33,767 nucleotides of DNA from an uncultured Bacteroides sp. Lineage in GTDB: Bacteria; Bacteroidota; Bacteroidia; Chitinophagales; Chitinophagaceae. Under the pieces are notes generated by a model, which saw only the letters and a program-made list of their open reading frames with translations, was not told where the DNA came from and did no database searches. The stretch covers positions 1 to 33,767 of the forward strand of contig CABHOP010000027.1 in the NCBI GenBank assembly GCA_902168085.1, read 5' to 3'. Shown here piece by piece: positions 8,938 through 18,635 of this stretch; the first letter of the stretch is position 1; every line of letters starts with the position of its first letter. The translations under genes and the position numbers were made by a program.

Positions 8938-11175
8938 ATGATAGAATATGCCGGCAGCGTAGCTGCAAAACTAAGCCTCAGGAAACAAGATGTGGACGCT
9001 GTACTGGCGCTGCTGAATGAAGGTGCTACCATTCCTTTCATAGCCCGCTACCGTAAAGATAAAACAGGCGCGCTGGATGAGGTTCAGATTCAAAACATAC
9101 AGGATGAAGCCAAGTTTCAGAAAGAGTTTTCTGAGCGTAAGGCGTTCATAGAAAAGACCATTACCGAACAGGATAAAATGACGGAAGCGCTGCAGGCGAA
9201 ACTGAACAGTGCTACTACCATTGCCGAGCTGGAAGATATATACCTGCCATACAAGCCTAAGCGTAAGACCAAAGCGCAAACGGCACGTGAAAATGGTTTG
9301 GAGCCACTGGCCAATATGCTGTGGGAGCAAACGAATATAGACCCGCTGGCAGAAGCTGCTGCTTTTGTAACAGAAATAGTAAAAACACCGGAAGATGCCC
9401 TGCAAGGCGCACGCGATATCATTGCTGAAACAGTGAATGAAGATGCACAGGTACGTGCTAAGATGCGTAAGCTGTTTGAAGACAGCGCTACAGTGCAAAG
9501 CAAGGTGCTGGCCGATAAAGAAACAGAAGGTGTGAAGTATAAAGATTACTACGACTTTAGCGAGCCGGTTAGCAAAATACCATCGCACCGTATGCTGGCA
9601 GTAATGCGTGGCTTTATGGAAGGGGTGCTGCGCATGGTGATAGCACCGGTGGAAGAAGATGCACTGGCAATGATAGAAAAGATGTTTGTGAAAGGCAGCA
9701 ACGAATCTACCACCCATGTAAAGAAAGCTATTAAAGATGCTTACCGCAGGTTGTTGCAACCTAGCCTTGAAAGCGAATTCCGCATGGCACTGAAAACAAA
9801 GGCCGATGAAGAAGCCATCAATGTATTTGCAGAGAACCTGCGCCAGTTATTGTTAAGTTCCCCATTGGGCGGTAAGCGCCTGCTGGCCATAGACCCGGGT
9901 TACCGTACGGGTTGCAAAATAGTTTGCCTGGATGATAAGGGCATGCTGCAAAAAACAGACCTGATATATATACATGAGCCCGGCAAGCTGATGTCTGCAG
10001 AGCATACCATACGCTCACTGGTGCAGCAATACAAAACAGAATGTATAGCTGTAGGCGATGGCACTGCAGGTCGTGAAACAGAACAGTTCATTAAGAAACT
10101 AAACCTTGGCTTGCCTATCTTCTTAGTGAATGAAGATGGCGCATCTATCTATTCCGCATCTGAAACAGCGCGGCAGGAATTTCCAGAGCAGGACATAACC
10201 GTGCGTGGTGCAGTAAGCATTGGCCGCAGGTTGATGGACCCACTGGCAGAACTGGTGAAGATAGACCCAAAGAGCATAGGCGTAGGCCAGTATCAACACG
10301 ATGTGAACCAGGTACGCCTGAAAGAACGTCTGGACCAAACCGTAGTAAGCTGTGTGAACCTGGTGGGTGTAAACCTGAATACAGCCAGCAAACACCTGCT
10401 AAGCTACGTGAGTGGCATCGGCCCTTCCATAGCGGAAAATATCGTTCAATATCGTAGCGAGATTGGTGGCTTTACATCGCGCAAGCAACTGTTGAAAGTA
10501 CCCCGCCTGGGTAGCAAGGCCTTCGAGCAATGTGCTGGCTTCCTGCGCATCAAAAATGGTGAAGACCCGCTGGATGCCAGCGCGGTGCACCCCGAAGCTT
10601 ATAACGTAGTAGCTAAAATGGCTACGGACTTGGGCCTTGATATAGCTAAACTGATAGGCAATGAAGAAGCCGTGAAGCAACTGGACACTAAGAAATACAT
10701 CAGCGAAACTGTTGGTGAGCATACCATAAAAGACATACTGAACGAATTAAAGAAACCCGGGCTCGACCCGCGCAGTGAAGCGCAGGTATTCGAATTTGCT
10801 AATATCTACAGTATAGAAGATGTAACGGTGGGCATGGTAGTGCCGGGTGTTGTAACTAACCTTACGCGTTTCGGTGCTTTCGTAGATATAGGTGTGAAAC
10901 AAGATGGACTGGTTCACGTATCTGAAATATCGCACAACTACATTACCGACCCTGGCGAAGCACTAAAGCTGAATGATAAGGTGAATGTAAAAGTGCTGGA
11001 AGTAGATATGGGCCGCAAACGCATCGCACTATCCATCAAGCAAACACTGGAAGCCCCTGCACGCCGCGACCGGCCACAGCAGCATAAGCGCCAGGAGCAA
11101 AGCCGCGAAAAAGACACATCGAACATGAATATGAATGATGCACTAAGCCTGCTGAAAAAGAAGTTTGGTAAATAA
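8938..11175 (+). CDS. tex: Tex family S1 RNA-binding transcription accessory protein
   Basis: Tex (YhgF) is a cytoplasmic nucleic-acid-binding protein that associates with the transcription apparatus and supports RNA handling and stress tolerance in several bacteria. At 745 residues it is close to the usual family length. The N-terminal helical Tex region includes GATIPFIARYRKD and the LEDIYLPYKPKR motif. A YqgF/RNase H-like domain begins near residue 311 (LLAIDPGYRTGCK). Helix-hairpin-helix elements follow (SGIGPSIAENIV, VPRLGSKAF). An S1 domain lies near 632-700 (GMVVPGVVTNLTRFGAFVDIG), followed by a basic tail. It is a single-gene unit with a terminator directly after it. Confidence 0.96.
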   Translation: MIEYAGSVAAKLSLRKQDVDAVLALLNEGATIPFIARYRKDKTGALDEVQIQNIQDEAKFQKEFSERKAFIEKTITEQDKMTEALQAKLNSATTIAELEDIYLPYKPKRKTKAQTARENGLEPLANMLWEQTNIDPLAEAAAFVTEIVKTPEDALQGARDIIAETVNEDAQVRAKMRKLFEDSATVQSKVLADKETEGVKYKDYYDFSEPVSKIPSHRMLAVMRGFMEGVLRMVIAPVEEDALAMIEKMFVKGSNESTTHVKKAIKDAYRRLLQPSLESEFRMALKTKADEEAINVFAENLRQLLLSSPLGGKRLLAIDPGYRTGCKIVCLDDKGMLQKTDLIYIHEPGKLMSAEHTIRSLVQQYKTECIAVGDGTAGRETEQFIKKLNLGLPIFLVNEDGASIYSASETARQEFPEQDITVRGAVSIGRRLMDPLAELVKIDPKSIGVGQYQHDVNQVRLKERLDQTVVSCVNLVGVNLNTASKHLLSYVSGIGPSIAENIVQYRSEIGGFTSRKQLLKVPRLGSKAFEQCAGFLRIKNGEDPLDASAVHPEAYNVVAKMATDLGLDIAKLIGNEEAVKQLDTKKYISETVGEHTIKDILNELKKPGLDPRSEAQVFEFANIYSIEDVTVGMVVPGVVTNLTRFGAFVDIGVKQDGLVHVSEISHNYITDPGEALKLNDKVNVKVLEVDMGRKRIALSIKQTLEAPARRDRPQQHKRQEQSREKDTSNMNMNDALSLLKKKFGK

Positions 11176-11178
11176 ATC

Positions 11179-11220
11179 TAAAAAAGTAAACCCCGGTAGT
11201 TGCCGGGGTTTACTTTTTTA
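11179..11220. terminator. Bidirectional terminator overlapping a stop codon
   Basis: TAAAAAAGTAAACCCCGG pairs perfectly with CCGGGGTTTACTTTTTTA around the loop TAGTTG, an 18-bp stem. It serves tex on the plus strand. Its last three bases are the stop codon of the minus-strand gene ending at 11218, so that mRNA forms the hairpin from its stop codon onward. Confidence 0.85.
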
Positions 11221-12387
11221 TAGATAGCTAAGCCACCATTTTTTATGCGTCATCTTTACCTGCATATACCACCTGCATGGCAGGTATAGCAGCGCTATTA
11301 CCAGCATCCAGTAAAGGTAAACTCCTACAAGCGAGTAGCCCCAATTAGGCTTCGTACTTAATGCCTCTCCGTTGCCGGTAAAGTAATGAGATGGCACATC
11401 ATACATCCACACGCCTATCATCATAGATAGCAGGTGTATCAGGTAAATGTGCAGGATGTAATAAAACATCGGTACCCGCCCATATATGGTAAAGAAATTG
11501 CCTGCTCTGTTGCGCATCTTTTCCAGCATTGGCAATAAGGTAACAGCCGGCCCTATAGTCATCAGCAGGTATAGCAAAGACGGCGGATATTTAGTGACAT
11601 TTATGAACGATAACACCGTACGGTGCCAGCTTCCCTGGCTGCTCCACAAAGCACTATCACCATAGATGTTTGTAAACCGCAGTACAATAAATAATGCTAT
11701 CGCCGATAGTCCAATGCGGTATAGCCATTTATCTCTTTTTCCTTCTTCCATCTGCATAATGCCCCCGAAACAGTAGCCTGCTGCCATCACAGCTATCCAG
11801 GGCACCAATGGATATAGCACAAACATATTTACATCGCCAAATAGGTGTATGTTCCCAAATTCGTGAAACACATTCCACCATGGCCCATAGTCATCAAGGT
11901 TCGCCGCATGCACACCATCAAAAGCATTGTGCAAAAAGATGATACTTAAAGCAATAGCCAGTATCAGTTTTCGGGGCAGGAATATCAAGCCGGAAAGGAA
12001 TATCATACTCCACCCAATGGCCCATATCACCTGTACAAATACCTGCGTATAATCGAGATTGAAAACCCAGCCAAATCTTACTATGGTAAACTCCAGTATG
12101 ATGAGCCATATACCGCGAGACAGTAAGAACCCTGCCTGCTGCCTGGTGGTCTTTCCTTTTTGCATGGAAAGGAAAGCACTGGTGCCGGAAAGGAACACGA
12201 ATATCGGTGCGCAGAAGTGTGTTATCCAGCGCGTCAGGAACATGGCCGTGCTGGCATATTCCAGGTCGGTAGGATTATGCGTGAAGTTGGTAAAATAATC
12301 GCGCGTATGGTCCAGCGCCATTATTACCATTACTATACCACGAAGAATATCTATCGAAACGATACGCTTTGACTGTGCAGGGATCAT
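11218..12387 (-). CDS. DUF1624 / HGSNAT-like membrane acyltransferase
   Basis: A polytopic inner-membrane protein of 389 residues with about ten hydrophobic segments. The N-terminus RIVSIDILRGIVMVIMALDH (residues 8-27) is the hallmark of the DUF1624/heparan-alpha-glucosaminide N-acetyltransferase catalytic family. In that family the histidine after the first membrane segment is thought to accept the acetyl group; here it would be H27. The motif HFCAPIFVFLSGTSAF follows. Family members acylate sugars or other envelope molecules, and the substrate here is unknown. It lies 52 bases downstream of the divergent PAP2-like gene and may be cotranscribed, but a -7 box sits in the gap. Confidence 0.85.
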   Translation of the reverse strand: MIPAQSKRIVSIDILRGIVMVIMALDHTRDYFTNFTHNPTDLEYASTAMFLTRWITHFCAPIFVFLSGTSAFLSMQKGKTTRQQAGFLLSRGIWLIILEFTIVRFGWVFNLDYTQVFVQVIWAIGWSMIFLSGLIFLPRKLILAIALSIIFLHNAFDGVHAANLDDYGPWWNVFHEFGNIHLFGDVNMFVLYPLVPWIAVMAAGYCFGGIMQMEEGKRDKWLYRIGLSAIALFIVLRFTNIYGDSALWSSQGSWHRTVLSFINVTKYPPSLLYLLMTIGPAVTLLPMLEKMRNRAGNFFTIYGRVPMFYYILHIYLIHLLSMMIGVWMYDVPSHYFTGNGEALSTKPNWGYSLVGVYLYWMLVIALLYLPCRWYMQVKMTHKKWWLSYL

Positions 12388-12404
12388 GTGTAAAAAGGTT
12401 AGCT

Positions 12405-12412
12405 CAAACTTA
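12405..12412 (-). promoter_or_regulatory. -7 promoter box candidate upstream of the DUF1624 gene
   Basis: Read on the minus strand, TAAGTTTG matches TAnnTTTG exactly and ends 18 bases before the start codon. No convincing -33 TTG is present at the right distance. Confidence 0.4.
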
Positions 12413-12439
12413 CGCCAATTCCTGCATCGGGCTATTGTT

Positions 12440-13108
12440 TTACTTCAAGTATATATAGGCCGCCACCTGCACAAGAATACCCAGCACATAGCCCAGCCAT
12501 ATTTCAGAAGGCTTGTGTGCACCCAAAGCCAGCCTTGCCGTACCTATGATGCCCGCCGCTATTATAGAAAGAAAAAATGGCAGCAGCATATTCACAGGGC
12601 TTATCATCATCAGCACTATCATCAGCCCCAGCACATTACCCGCTGCGCTGGTATGCATGCTTACCTTGAAGAAGATATTAATAAGGAACAACAGGATAAC
12701 ACCCCAAAAGGTACCCAGCAGCATTGTGCGTAGCACAAATGGTGTTTCCAGGTTCTTATATACATTGTAGGCCCAAAAGTAAAATATCATAGTGCCTATC
12801 AGCGGTATGATACGGTCTTTGGGGTCGTGCATGTAAATGCTTTGAATAAACCCTAAGCCCTTCAGCAGCGCTACCGTAAGCAATGGAAATGCGATGGTAT
12901 TAATGGCTACGATCACCAACCACTTGCCAAGGTTTTCCTGCGGCACACCTGCAAAGCTGGTAGGCGAAAGCCTGTACAGTATCAGCACCAGCAATGTAGG
13001 CATAAATACCGGGTGAAATATAAACGACAATACATGGGCAAATGCCCGCACAACGGGCGATTTAGTACCCGGCCTGTCTGCTGCTTCTATCTTTTTTATC
13101 CCACTCAT
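12440..13108 (-). CDS. Divergent PAP2-like membrane protein
   Basis: A 222-residue membrane protein with about six hydrophobic segments. The order of motifs follows the PAP2 phosphatase superfamily but each is altered. K97 and R99 stand in DPKDRIIPL. VSMHTSAA (H152) replaces PSGHT, and ARLALGAHKPSEIWLG (R192, H198, E202) replaces SRxxxGxHxxxD. Both histidines and the arginine are kept, but the first motif is shortened and Asp becomes Glu. It may be a lipid phosphate phosphatase with altered activity or a non-catalytic relative. Its ATG lies four bases after the metH stop, so translation is probably coupled to metH. Confidence 0.75.
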   Translation of the reverse strand: MSGIKKIEAADRPGTKSPVVRAFAHVLSFIFHPVFMPTLLVLILYRLSPTSFAGVPQENLGKWLVIVAINTIAFPLLTVALLKGLGFIQSIYMHDPKDRIIPLIGTMIFYFWAYNVYKNLETPFVLRTMLLGTFWGVILLFLINIFFKVSMHTSAAGNVLGLMIVLMMISPVNMLLPFFLSIIAAGIIGTARLALGAHKPSEIWLGYVLGILVQVAAYIYLK

Positions 13109-13112
13109 AGTA

Positions 13113-15782
13113 TTAATCTAAAATTGGCGACAACCATTTTTTCACTTCTTCTATATCCATGCCCTTACGCTGTGCATAGTCTACCAGCTGGTCTTCCTGT
13201 ATCTTGTTGATACCGAAATAAGAGCTTTGCGGATGGCTGAAATACCAACCGCATACCGATGCTGCAGGGTACATAGCCAGCGATTCCGTCAGTTGTATGC
13301 CTGCATTTTCTGTAGCTTTCAGCAGGTCGAACAGTTTATACTTCTCCGTATGGTCGGGACAAGCAGGATAACCCGGCGCCGGGCGAATACCCTGGTAGGT
13401 TTCTTTTACCAACTCTTCATTCGTCAGTGTCTCATCCTTCACATATCCCCAAAACTCTTTGCGGGTACGTTTATGTAATACCTCTGCAAATGCTTCTGCC
13501 AGCCTATCGGTCATTGCCTGCAGCATTATCTTGTTATAATCATCGTGCTGTTCTGCAAAGCGTTGCAGGTGTGGCTCTATGCCGTGTATACTCACTGCAA
13601 ATGCACCTACATAGTCATCTTTTACAGGGCTCACAAAATCAGATAAAGAGAAATGCGGCTGTCCTGCAGCTTTCTTCTGTTGCTGGCGCAATGATTCAAG
13701 CGTATGTAGTTCTTTACCGCCTTGGCTAACTACTATCGTATCGGGTGCTGTTTTCTTTGCATTCCAAAAGCCTACCACACCTTTAGCTGTCAGCCATTTT
13801 TCTGCAATGATCTTGTCCAGCAGTGCATTAGCATCATTAAATAGCTTGGTAGCTTCCGTGCCTACATTTGCATCTTTCAATATATCCGGGTATTTGCCGC
13901 GCATTTCCCATGCTATGAAGAATGGCCCCCAGTCTATATACTGGCGTATTTCTGAAAGGTCGTAATCTTCAAAGGCTTTGATACCGGTGAAGGTCGGCAC
14001 AGGCGGTTCATAATTTTCCCAATCAATAGCCATAGGATTCTTTTGCGCTTCTGCAAACGGCGCATATTCTTTCACCGTGCGCTTACTGGCAAAATCGGCG
14101 CGCAACTTTACATATTCTGTTTGAATACCACCCAGGAAACCATCTTTTTGCTCATTACTCAACAGGCTACCCGCTACCGTTACACTACGGCTGGCATCCA
14201 GCACATATACTACCCCGTTATCATACTCCGGGGCTATCTTCACCGCCGTGTGCGTACGCGATGTAGTGGCACCACCTATCAGCAATGGCTGCGTCATCCC
14301 CCTGCGCTTCATCTCTTTCGCCACATGCACCATCTCATCCAGCGATGGGGTTATCAACCCGCTAAGCCCTATAATGTCTACATTCTCTTTCTGTGCCGTA
14401 TCCAGTATTCTATCTGCCGGCACCATTACACCCAGGTCTATAATATCATAACCATTACAACCCAGCACCACACCTACTATATTCTTACCTATATCATGCA
14501 CATCGCCCTTTACGGTAGCCATCAGTATTTTGGCTGCGCTACCCTGCTGTGCATTGGGGTTGTTCTTTTTCTCTTCTTCTATGTAAGGGGTCAGCCATGC
14601 CACGCTTTTCTTCATCACGCGCGCACTCTTCACCACCTGTGGCAAAAACATTTTACCACTACCAAACAAGTCGCCCACTACGTTCATACCATCCATCAGC
14701 GGCCCTTCTATCACTTCCAGCGGCCTGCTATATTTCAATCGTGCTTCTTCCGTATCAGTATCTATATAGTCAGTTATACCATTCACCAATGCATGGGTCA
14801 GGCGCTCTTCCACACTCAGGCTGCGCCATGCATCATCTTTCTTCTCTACTTTATCTTTAGCTTTTACGGTTTCTGCGAATGTTACCAGCCGCTCTGTTGC
14901 ATCCGGCCTTTTGTTAAGCACTACATCTTCGCACGACTCTCGCAGTTCCGGTTCTATCTGGTCGTATACCACCAACTGGCCTGCATTCACAATACCCATA
15001 TCCATACCCGCTTTAATAGCATGGTATAGGAATACACTATGTATCGCCTCGCGCACTACATCATTACCACGGAAGGAAAACGATACGTTACTTACACCAC
15101 CACTCACTTTGGTAAGCGGCATCTTTTGTTTGATGATGCGGGTAGCTTCTATAAAATCTACTGCATAGTTATTATGCTCTTCTATACCTGTTGCTACTGC
15201 AAATATGTTTGGATCGAAAATAATATCCTGTGGTTTGAAGCCAACCCGCTCTGTTAATATTTTATACGCACGCTCGCATATATCCACGCGACGCTGCAAG
15301 GTATCTGCCTGGCCTTGTTCATCAAATGCCATCACAATGACAGATGCACCAAAGCTTTTACAGATGATAGCCTGCTCTATGAATTTCTCCTCCCCTTCTT
15401 TCATGGAGATAGAGTTAACGATACACTTACCTTGTATGCATTTCAACCCTGCCAGTATGATGGAAAACTTAGAAGAATCGAGCATGATTGGGATACGCGC
15501 TATATCCGGCTCGCTCTGCAGCAGGTTCACAAATGTAGTCATAGCCTTTTCACCATCCAGCAGCGCATCATCCATATTGATGTCCAGTATCTGGGCACCA
15601 TTTTCCACCTGTTGCCTGGCTACAGACAAGGCTTCTTCATATTGATTCTCCCTTATCAGACGAGCAAACTTCTTCGACCCTGTAACATTGGTACGTTCGC
15701 CTACGTTTACAAAGTTGGTTTCCGGCCTTACCACAAGTGGCTCCAGCCCGCTCAATCTTAAAAACGGTCTTATTTCAGACAT
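13113..15782 (-). CDS. metH: Split cobalamin-dependent methionine synthase, C-terminal module
   Basis: MetH transfers the methyl group of 5-methyltetrahydrofolate to homocysteine through cobalamin. This 889-residue protein starts directly in the pterin-binding domain (about 1-310, [17 protein letters not shown]). It continues with the helical cap (about 330-410), the B12-binding domain with [11 protein letters not shown] (H429 as lower cobalt ligand), and the AdoMet-dependent reactivation domain (about 590-889, with [15 protein letters not shown]). The N-terminal homocysteine/zinc domain of the roughly 1230-residue E. coli protein is absent, as in Bacteroidota where it is a separate gene. That partner is not in this window. 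A promoter lies just upstream. Confidence 0.95.
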   Translation of the reverse strand: MSEIRPFLRLSGLEPLVVRPETNFVNVGERTNVTGSKKFARLIRENQYEEALSVARQQVENGAQILDINMDDALLDGEKAMTTFVNLLQSEPDIARIPIMLDSSKFSIILAGLKCIQGKCIVNSISMKEGEEKFIEQAIICKSFGASVIVMAFDEQGQADTLQRRVDICERAYKILTERVGFKPQDIIFDPNIFAVATGIEEHNNYAVDFIEATRIIKQKMPLTKVSGGVSNVSFSFRGNDVVREAIHSVFLYHAIKAGMDMGIVNAGQLVVYDQIEPELRESCEDVVLNKRPDATERLVTFAETVKAKDKVEKKDDAWRSLSVEERLTHALVNGITDYIDTDTEEARLKYSRPLEVIEGPLMDGMNVVGDLFGSGKMFLPQVVKSARVMKKSVAWLTPYIEEEKKNNPNAQQGSAAKILMATVKGDVHDIGKNIVGVVLGCNGYDIIDLGVMVPADRILDTAQKENVDIIGLSGLITPSLDEMVHVAKEMKRRGMTQPLLIGGATTSRTHTAVKIAPEYDNGVVYVLDASRSVTVAGSLLSNEQKDGFLGGIQTEYVKLRADFASKRTVKEYAPFAEAQKNPMAIDWENYEPPVPTFTGIKAFEDYDLSEIRQYIDWGPFFIAWEMRGKYPDILKDANVGTEATKLFNDANALLDKIIAEKWLTAKGVVGFWNAKKTAPDTIVVSQGGKELHTLESLRQQQKKAAGQPHFSLSDFVSPVKDDYVGAFAVSIHGIEPHLQRFAEQHDDYNKIMLQAMTDRLAEAFAEVLHKRTRKEFWGYVKDETLTNEELVKETYQGIRPAPGYPACPDHTEKYKLFDLLKATENAGIQLTESLAMYPAASVCGWYFSHPQSSYFGINKIQEDQLVDYAQRKGMDIEEVKKWLSPILD

Positions 15783-15813
15783 CTATGTGTATATATTATT
15801 CAAAAAGAGAGTG

Positions 15814-15821
15814 CAAAGGTA
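15814..15821 (-). promoter_or_regulatory. -7 promoter box of metH
   Basis: On the minus strand TACCTTTG matches TAnnTTTG exactly and is followed by CA. Transcription would start about 25 bases before the metH ATG, leaving no room for a riboswitch in the leader. The box overlaps a small perfect inverted repeat (15817-15831). Confidence 0.55.
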
Positions 15822-15831
15822 GAAACTACCT
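15817..15831. repeat. Inverted repeat overlapping the metH promoter
   Basis: AGGTAG-AAA-CTACCT is a perfect 6-bp dyad. Half of it lies inside the metH -7 box. This position would suit a repressor operator, but the repeat is short and could be chance. Confidence 0.35.
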
Positions 15832-15885
15832 AAGACATTACCATTATTAAAAGGATTACCTATAAAAAGCTGCTATATATCAGGC

Positions 15886-17982
15886 TTAGCCATTCACCAT
15901 ATCCATAAACTGGTCTTCTGTAAGAATGGCCACCGTACCCAGCTTCTTGGCCTTCTCCAGCTTGCTGCCGGCATCTTCACCCACCACCAGGTAGTTTAGT
16001 TTGCTGCTTACGCCGCTTAGTATGCTACCACCTTTCTCTTCCACCATAGCCTCGGCTTCACTACGCTTGAACTTGGTTAAAGTACCCGTAAACAGGAAGG
16101 TCTTGCCCGATAGCTCACCGGTCGTTTCCGCTTTGTTCTTATGATGGTTGGCAAGGTTTACACCTGCTTTTTCCAATGTATCTATCGTATCCCTGTTTTC
16201 ATGCGCATGAAAGAAATGCGCTACAGATGCCGCCACTTTAGGCCCTACATCTTCCAGCGATACCAGTTTTTCCTCATCCCAATCATATAGCTCCCGTATA
16301 TGGCTCACTGCGTTGGCTAGTGTCTTGGCCATCGTTTCACCTACATGGCGTATACCCAATCCATATATTACACGGTTCAGGCTTTGCTTCTTCGAGTTCT
16401 CTATAGCTGTTTGCAGATTGGTTACAGATTTCTCTCCAAAGCCACCCAGCTGCCTGACAGCATCCCAATCTATATTATAGATGCCAGGTATATCTTTCAA
16501 TAAACCCAACTCATAAAACTTCTGCACGTTGGCACCACCCAGGTTGCGGATATCCATCGCATCTTTGCTGGCAAAGTGTATGATGCGCTCTACCACCTGT
16601 GCCGGGCAGCTGATATTGATACAACGCCATACCGCTTCTTCTTCAGGTTTTTCAAGCGCCTCATCACACACCGGGCACGTAGTGGGGAACACAATATCCT
16701 GCTCATCGCCGGTACGCAGTTCTGCCAATGGCTTTACAATGTAGGGTATCACATCACCGGCACGCTCTACCAATACAGTATCGCCTATATGTAGGTCTTT
16801 TTCGCGCACCACATCTTCATTAAAGAGCGATATGGATGTCACCGTTACGCCACCTATAGGCACAGGTTCTATCTTGGCCACCGGTGTTACAGAGCCGGTA
16901 CGCCCTACCTGGAATTCTACTTTCAATAGCTTACTGGTAGCCTGCCTTGCTTTGAATTTATAAGCCACAGCCCAGCGCGGGTGGTGGGCTGTCATACCCA
17001 TCTGGTCCTGCATATCAAAACTGTTCACTTTTATTACAAGCCCATCTACTTCATAAGGCAGGTCGTCCCTGCGGGTTTCAAAGGCTTCGCAGAAAGCTAT
17101 TACATCATCTATATTATTGAGCCGCTGCATTTCCTTCACCGGCGTCGGAAAGCCCAATTGATATAACCAGTTCAGCGAATCGTAGTGTGTATGCATTTGC
17201 TCCGGCACATCTTTGCCGCGCTGCTGTGTATAGTAGCTGATGTGGTACAATATAGCTGATAGCTTGCGCTTGCCTACTTCTTTAGGGTCCAATATGCGCA
17301 GTGTACCGGAAGCAGCATTTCTCGGGTTCGCCAATGGTGAAAGGCCCTCTGCCACTCGCTGCCTGTTATATTCTGCAAACACCTCTTTATGTATCACTAC
17401 TTCACCACGTATCTCTACCTGGTCCAGTCCTGCTTTCTCAAAGGCAGCCGCCAGTGGTATAGAGCGTATCTGTTTTATATTAATCGTCACATCCTCACCC
17501 ATCACGCCATCGCCGCGTGTAGCGCCACGCACCAGCTTTCCATTTTCATAGATAATCGATACACTGGCACCATCATACTTGGGCTCTACACAATATTCTA
17601 TCACATCGGTTTTTGCCAGCTCTTTGCAGCGCCTGTCCCAGTCGCGCAGGTCATCGGCATTGTATGTATTATCAAGACTCAGCATCGGTACCAGGTGGCT
17701 TACGGAAGGGAACTTCTCGCTAAGCCCTATGGCTACACGCTGTGTCGGGGAATCTGCTGTTACTTGCTCGGGGTATTGCTCCTCCAGATGTTGAAGCTTT
17801 TTGTAGAGGGCATCGTATTCAACATCGGCCAGCACCGGCTCGCTTTGCACATAATATTTCCAGTCGGCATAATTGATGACCTCACGCAGTTGTTCTATTT
17901 CCTTTTCTGCGTTGGCACCATCGCTGCTTAATAGCGATTTTGCCTGCTGGTACAATCGTTGTTCGTCTGCTGTTGTGTACAT
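15886..17982 (-). CDS. ligA: NAD-dependent DNA ligase
   Basis: LigA seals nicks in replication and repair using NAD+. The 698-residue length is normal for the family. Visible parts are the adenylation domain with KYDG (nucleophile K135) and TRGDG (155-159), the OB-fold region near 335-420, and a four-cysteine zinc finger (C436, C439, C454, C459). Helix-hairpin-helix repeats follow, including LGGFGEKS and LEDVGPKVAAS, and a C-terminal BRCT domain covers 622-698. It starts 28 bases after the YciO-like gene and is probably cotranscribed with it. Confidence 0.97.
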   Translation of the reverse strand: MYTTADEQRLYQQAKSLLSSDGANAEKEIEQLREVINYADWKYYVQSEPVLADVEYDALYKKLQHLEEQYPEQVTADSPTQRVAIGLSEKFPSVSHLVPMLSLDNTYNADDLRDWDRRCKELAKTDVIEYCVEPKYDGASVSIIYENGKLVRGATRGDGVMGEDVTINIKQIRSIPLAAAFEKAGLDQVEIRGEVVIHKEVFAEYNRQRVAEGLSPLANPRNAASGTLRILDPKEVGKRKLSAILYHISYYTQQRGKDVPEQMHTHYDSLNWLYQLGFPTPVKEMQRLNNIDDVIAFCEAFETRRDDLPYEVDGLVIKVNSFDMQDQMGMTAHHPRWAVAYKFKARQATSKLLKVEFQVGRTGSVTPVAKIEPVPIGGVTVTSISLFNEDVVREKDLHIGDTVLVERAGDVIPYIVKPLAELRTGDEQDIVFPTTCPVCDEALEKPEEEAVWRCINISCPAQVVERIIHFASKDAMDIRNLGGANVQKFYELGLLKDIPGIYNIDWDAVRQLGGFGEKSVTNLQTAIENSKKQSLNRVIYGLGIRHVGETMAKTLANAVSHIRELYDWDEEKLVSLEDVGPKVAASVAHFFHAHENRDTIDTLEKAGVNLANHHKNKAETTGELSGKTFLFTGTLTKFKRSEAEAMVEEKGGSILSGVSSKLNYLVVGEDAGSKLEKAKKLGTVAILTEDQFMDMVNG

Positions 17983-18010
17983 ACAACAAAGAAACGTCGC
18001 AGAAGGCTAT

Positions 18011-18631
18011 TTATCCAACTAAATTTTCAAACTCGCCTGCACCCTGCCTTATCAGTTCGGGCGTATTGGTAGTGCAATCTATTACGGTTGAAGGGATAAC
18101 ACCGCCAATGCCGCCATCTATCACAGCATCTACCTGGTCTTCAAATATTTCGTGTATCACCAGTGGGTCTGTATAATATTCTACTTCCTCATCCATGGGC
18201 AGCGATACACTCATAATGGGGTTACCCAGTTCTGCTATCAGTGTTTGGGTTATGTTATGATTGGGCACACGTATACCTACGGTGTCTTTCTTGGTCTTCA
18301 GCATTTTTGGCACCAGCTTGCTGGCTTCCAGTATAAAAGTATATGGGCCCGGCAATGCCGCCTTCAGCAGTCGAAACACCGGTGTATCTATACTTTTAGC
18401 ATAATCGCTGATATGGCTCAGGTCAGAACATACAAAAGAGAATTGCGCTTTCTTCGGATCTATTTTCTTAATGCGGCAAATGCGCGCTATCGCTTCTGTA
18501 TTATAAATATCGCAACCCAGGCCATAAATGGTATCCGTAGGATAAATGATGACACCTCCCTTTTTCAGTATTTCTACCGCGGTCTTTATATTTCTCGGCT
18601 GCGGATTATCGGGGTGAATATGTAACAGCAT
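18011..18631 (-). CDS. YciO-type member of the Sua5/YrdC/TsaC family
   Basis: The 206-residue YrdC-fold protein would usually be annotated as threonylcarbamoyl-AMP synthase, which makes the precursor of tRNA t6A. It has YPTDTIYGLGCD (30-41), LPGPYTFIL (93-101) and GIRVPNH. By memory it follows the E. coli YciO pattern, with an N-terminus HIHPDNPQ and CRIKKIDPKKAQFSF. Of the KRSN tetrad of TsaC, K55 and S143 are kept, but Arg aligns with I57 and Asn with P145. It may therefore differ from TsaC in activity. There is no C-terminal Sua5 domain. It sits between nadR and ligA with short gaps. Confidence 0.88.
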   Translation of the reverse strand: MLLHIHPDNPQPRNIKTAVEILKKGGVIIYPTDTIYGLGCDIYNTEAIARICRIKKIDPKKAQFSFVCSDLSHISDYAKSIDTPVFRLLKAALPGPYTFILEASKLVPKMLKTKKDTVGIRVPNHNITQTLIAELGNPIMSVSLPMDEEVEYYTDPLVIHEIFEDQVDAVIDGGIGGVIPSTVIDCTTNTPELIRQGAGEFENLVG

Positions 18632-18635
18632 AAAT

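Noticed and set aside
8971-9759. A 262-codon minus-strand open frame inside tex
   Set aside because: It is antisense to a conserved coding region, and its composition (His, Phe, Cys) is that of a shadow frame.
14043-15029. A 328-codon open frame on the plus strand inside metH
   Set aside because: It is antisense to the fully conserved metH. The predicted protein is rich in His, Tyr, Cys and Gln, typical of a shadow frame.
15783-15885. Cobalamin or SAM riboswitch in front of metH
   Set aside because: The whole gap is about 100 bases, the -7 box leaves a leader of about 25 bases, and no conserved B12-box or SAM aptamer pattern is visible.
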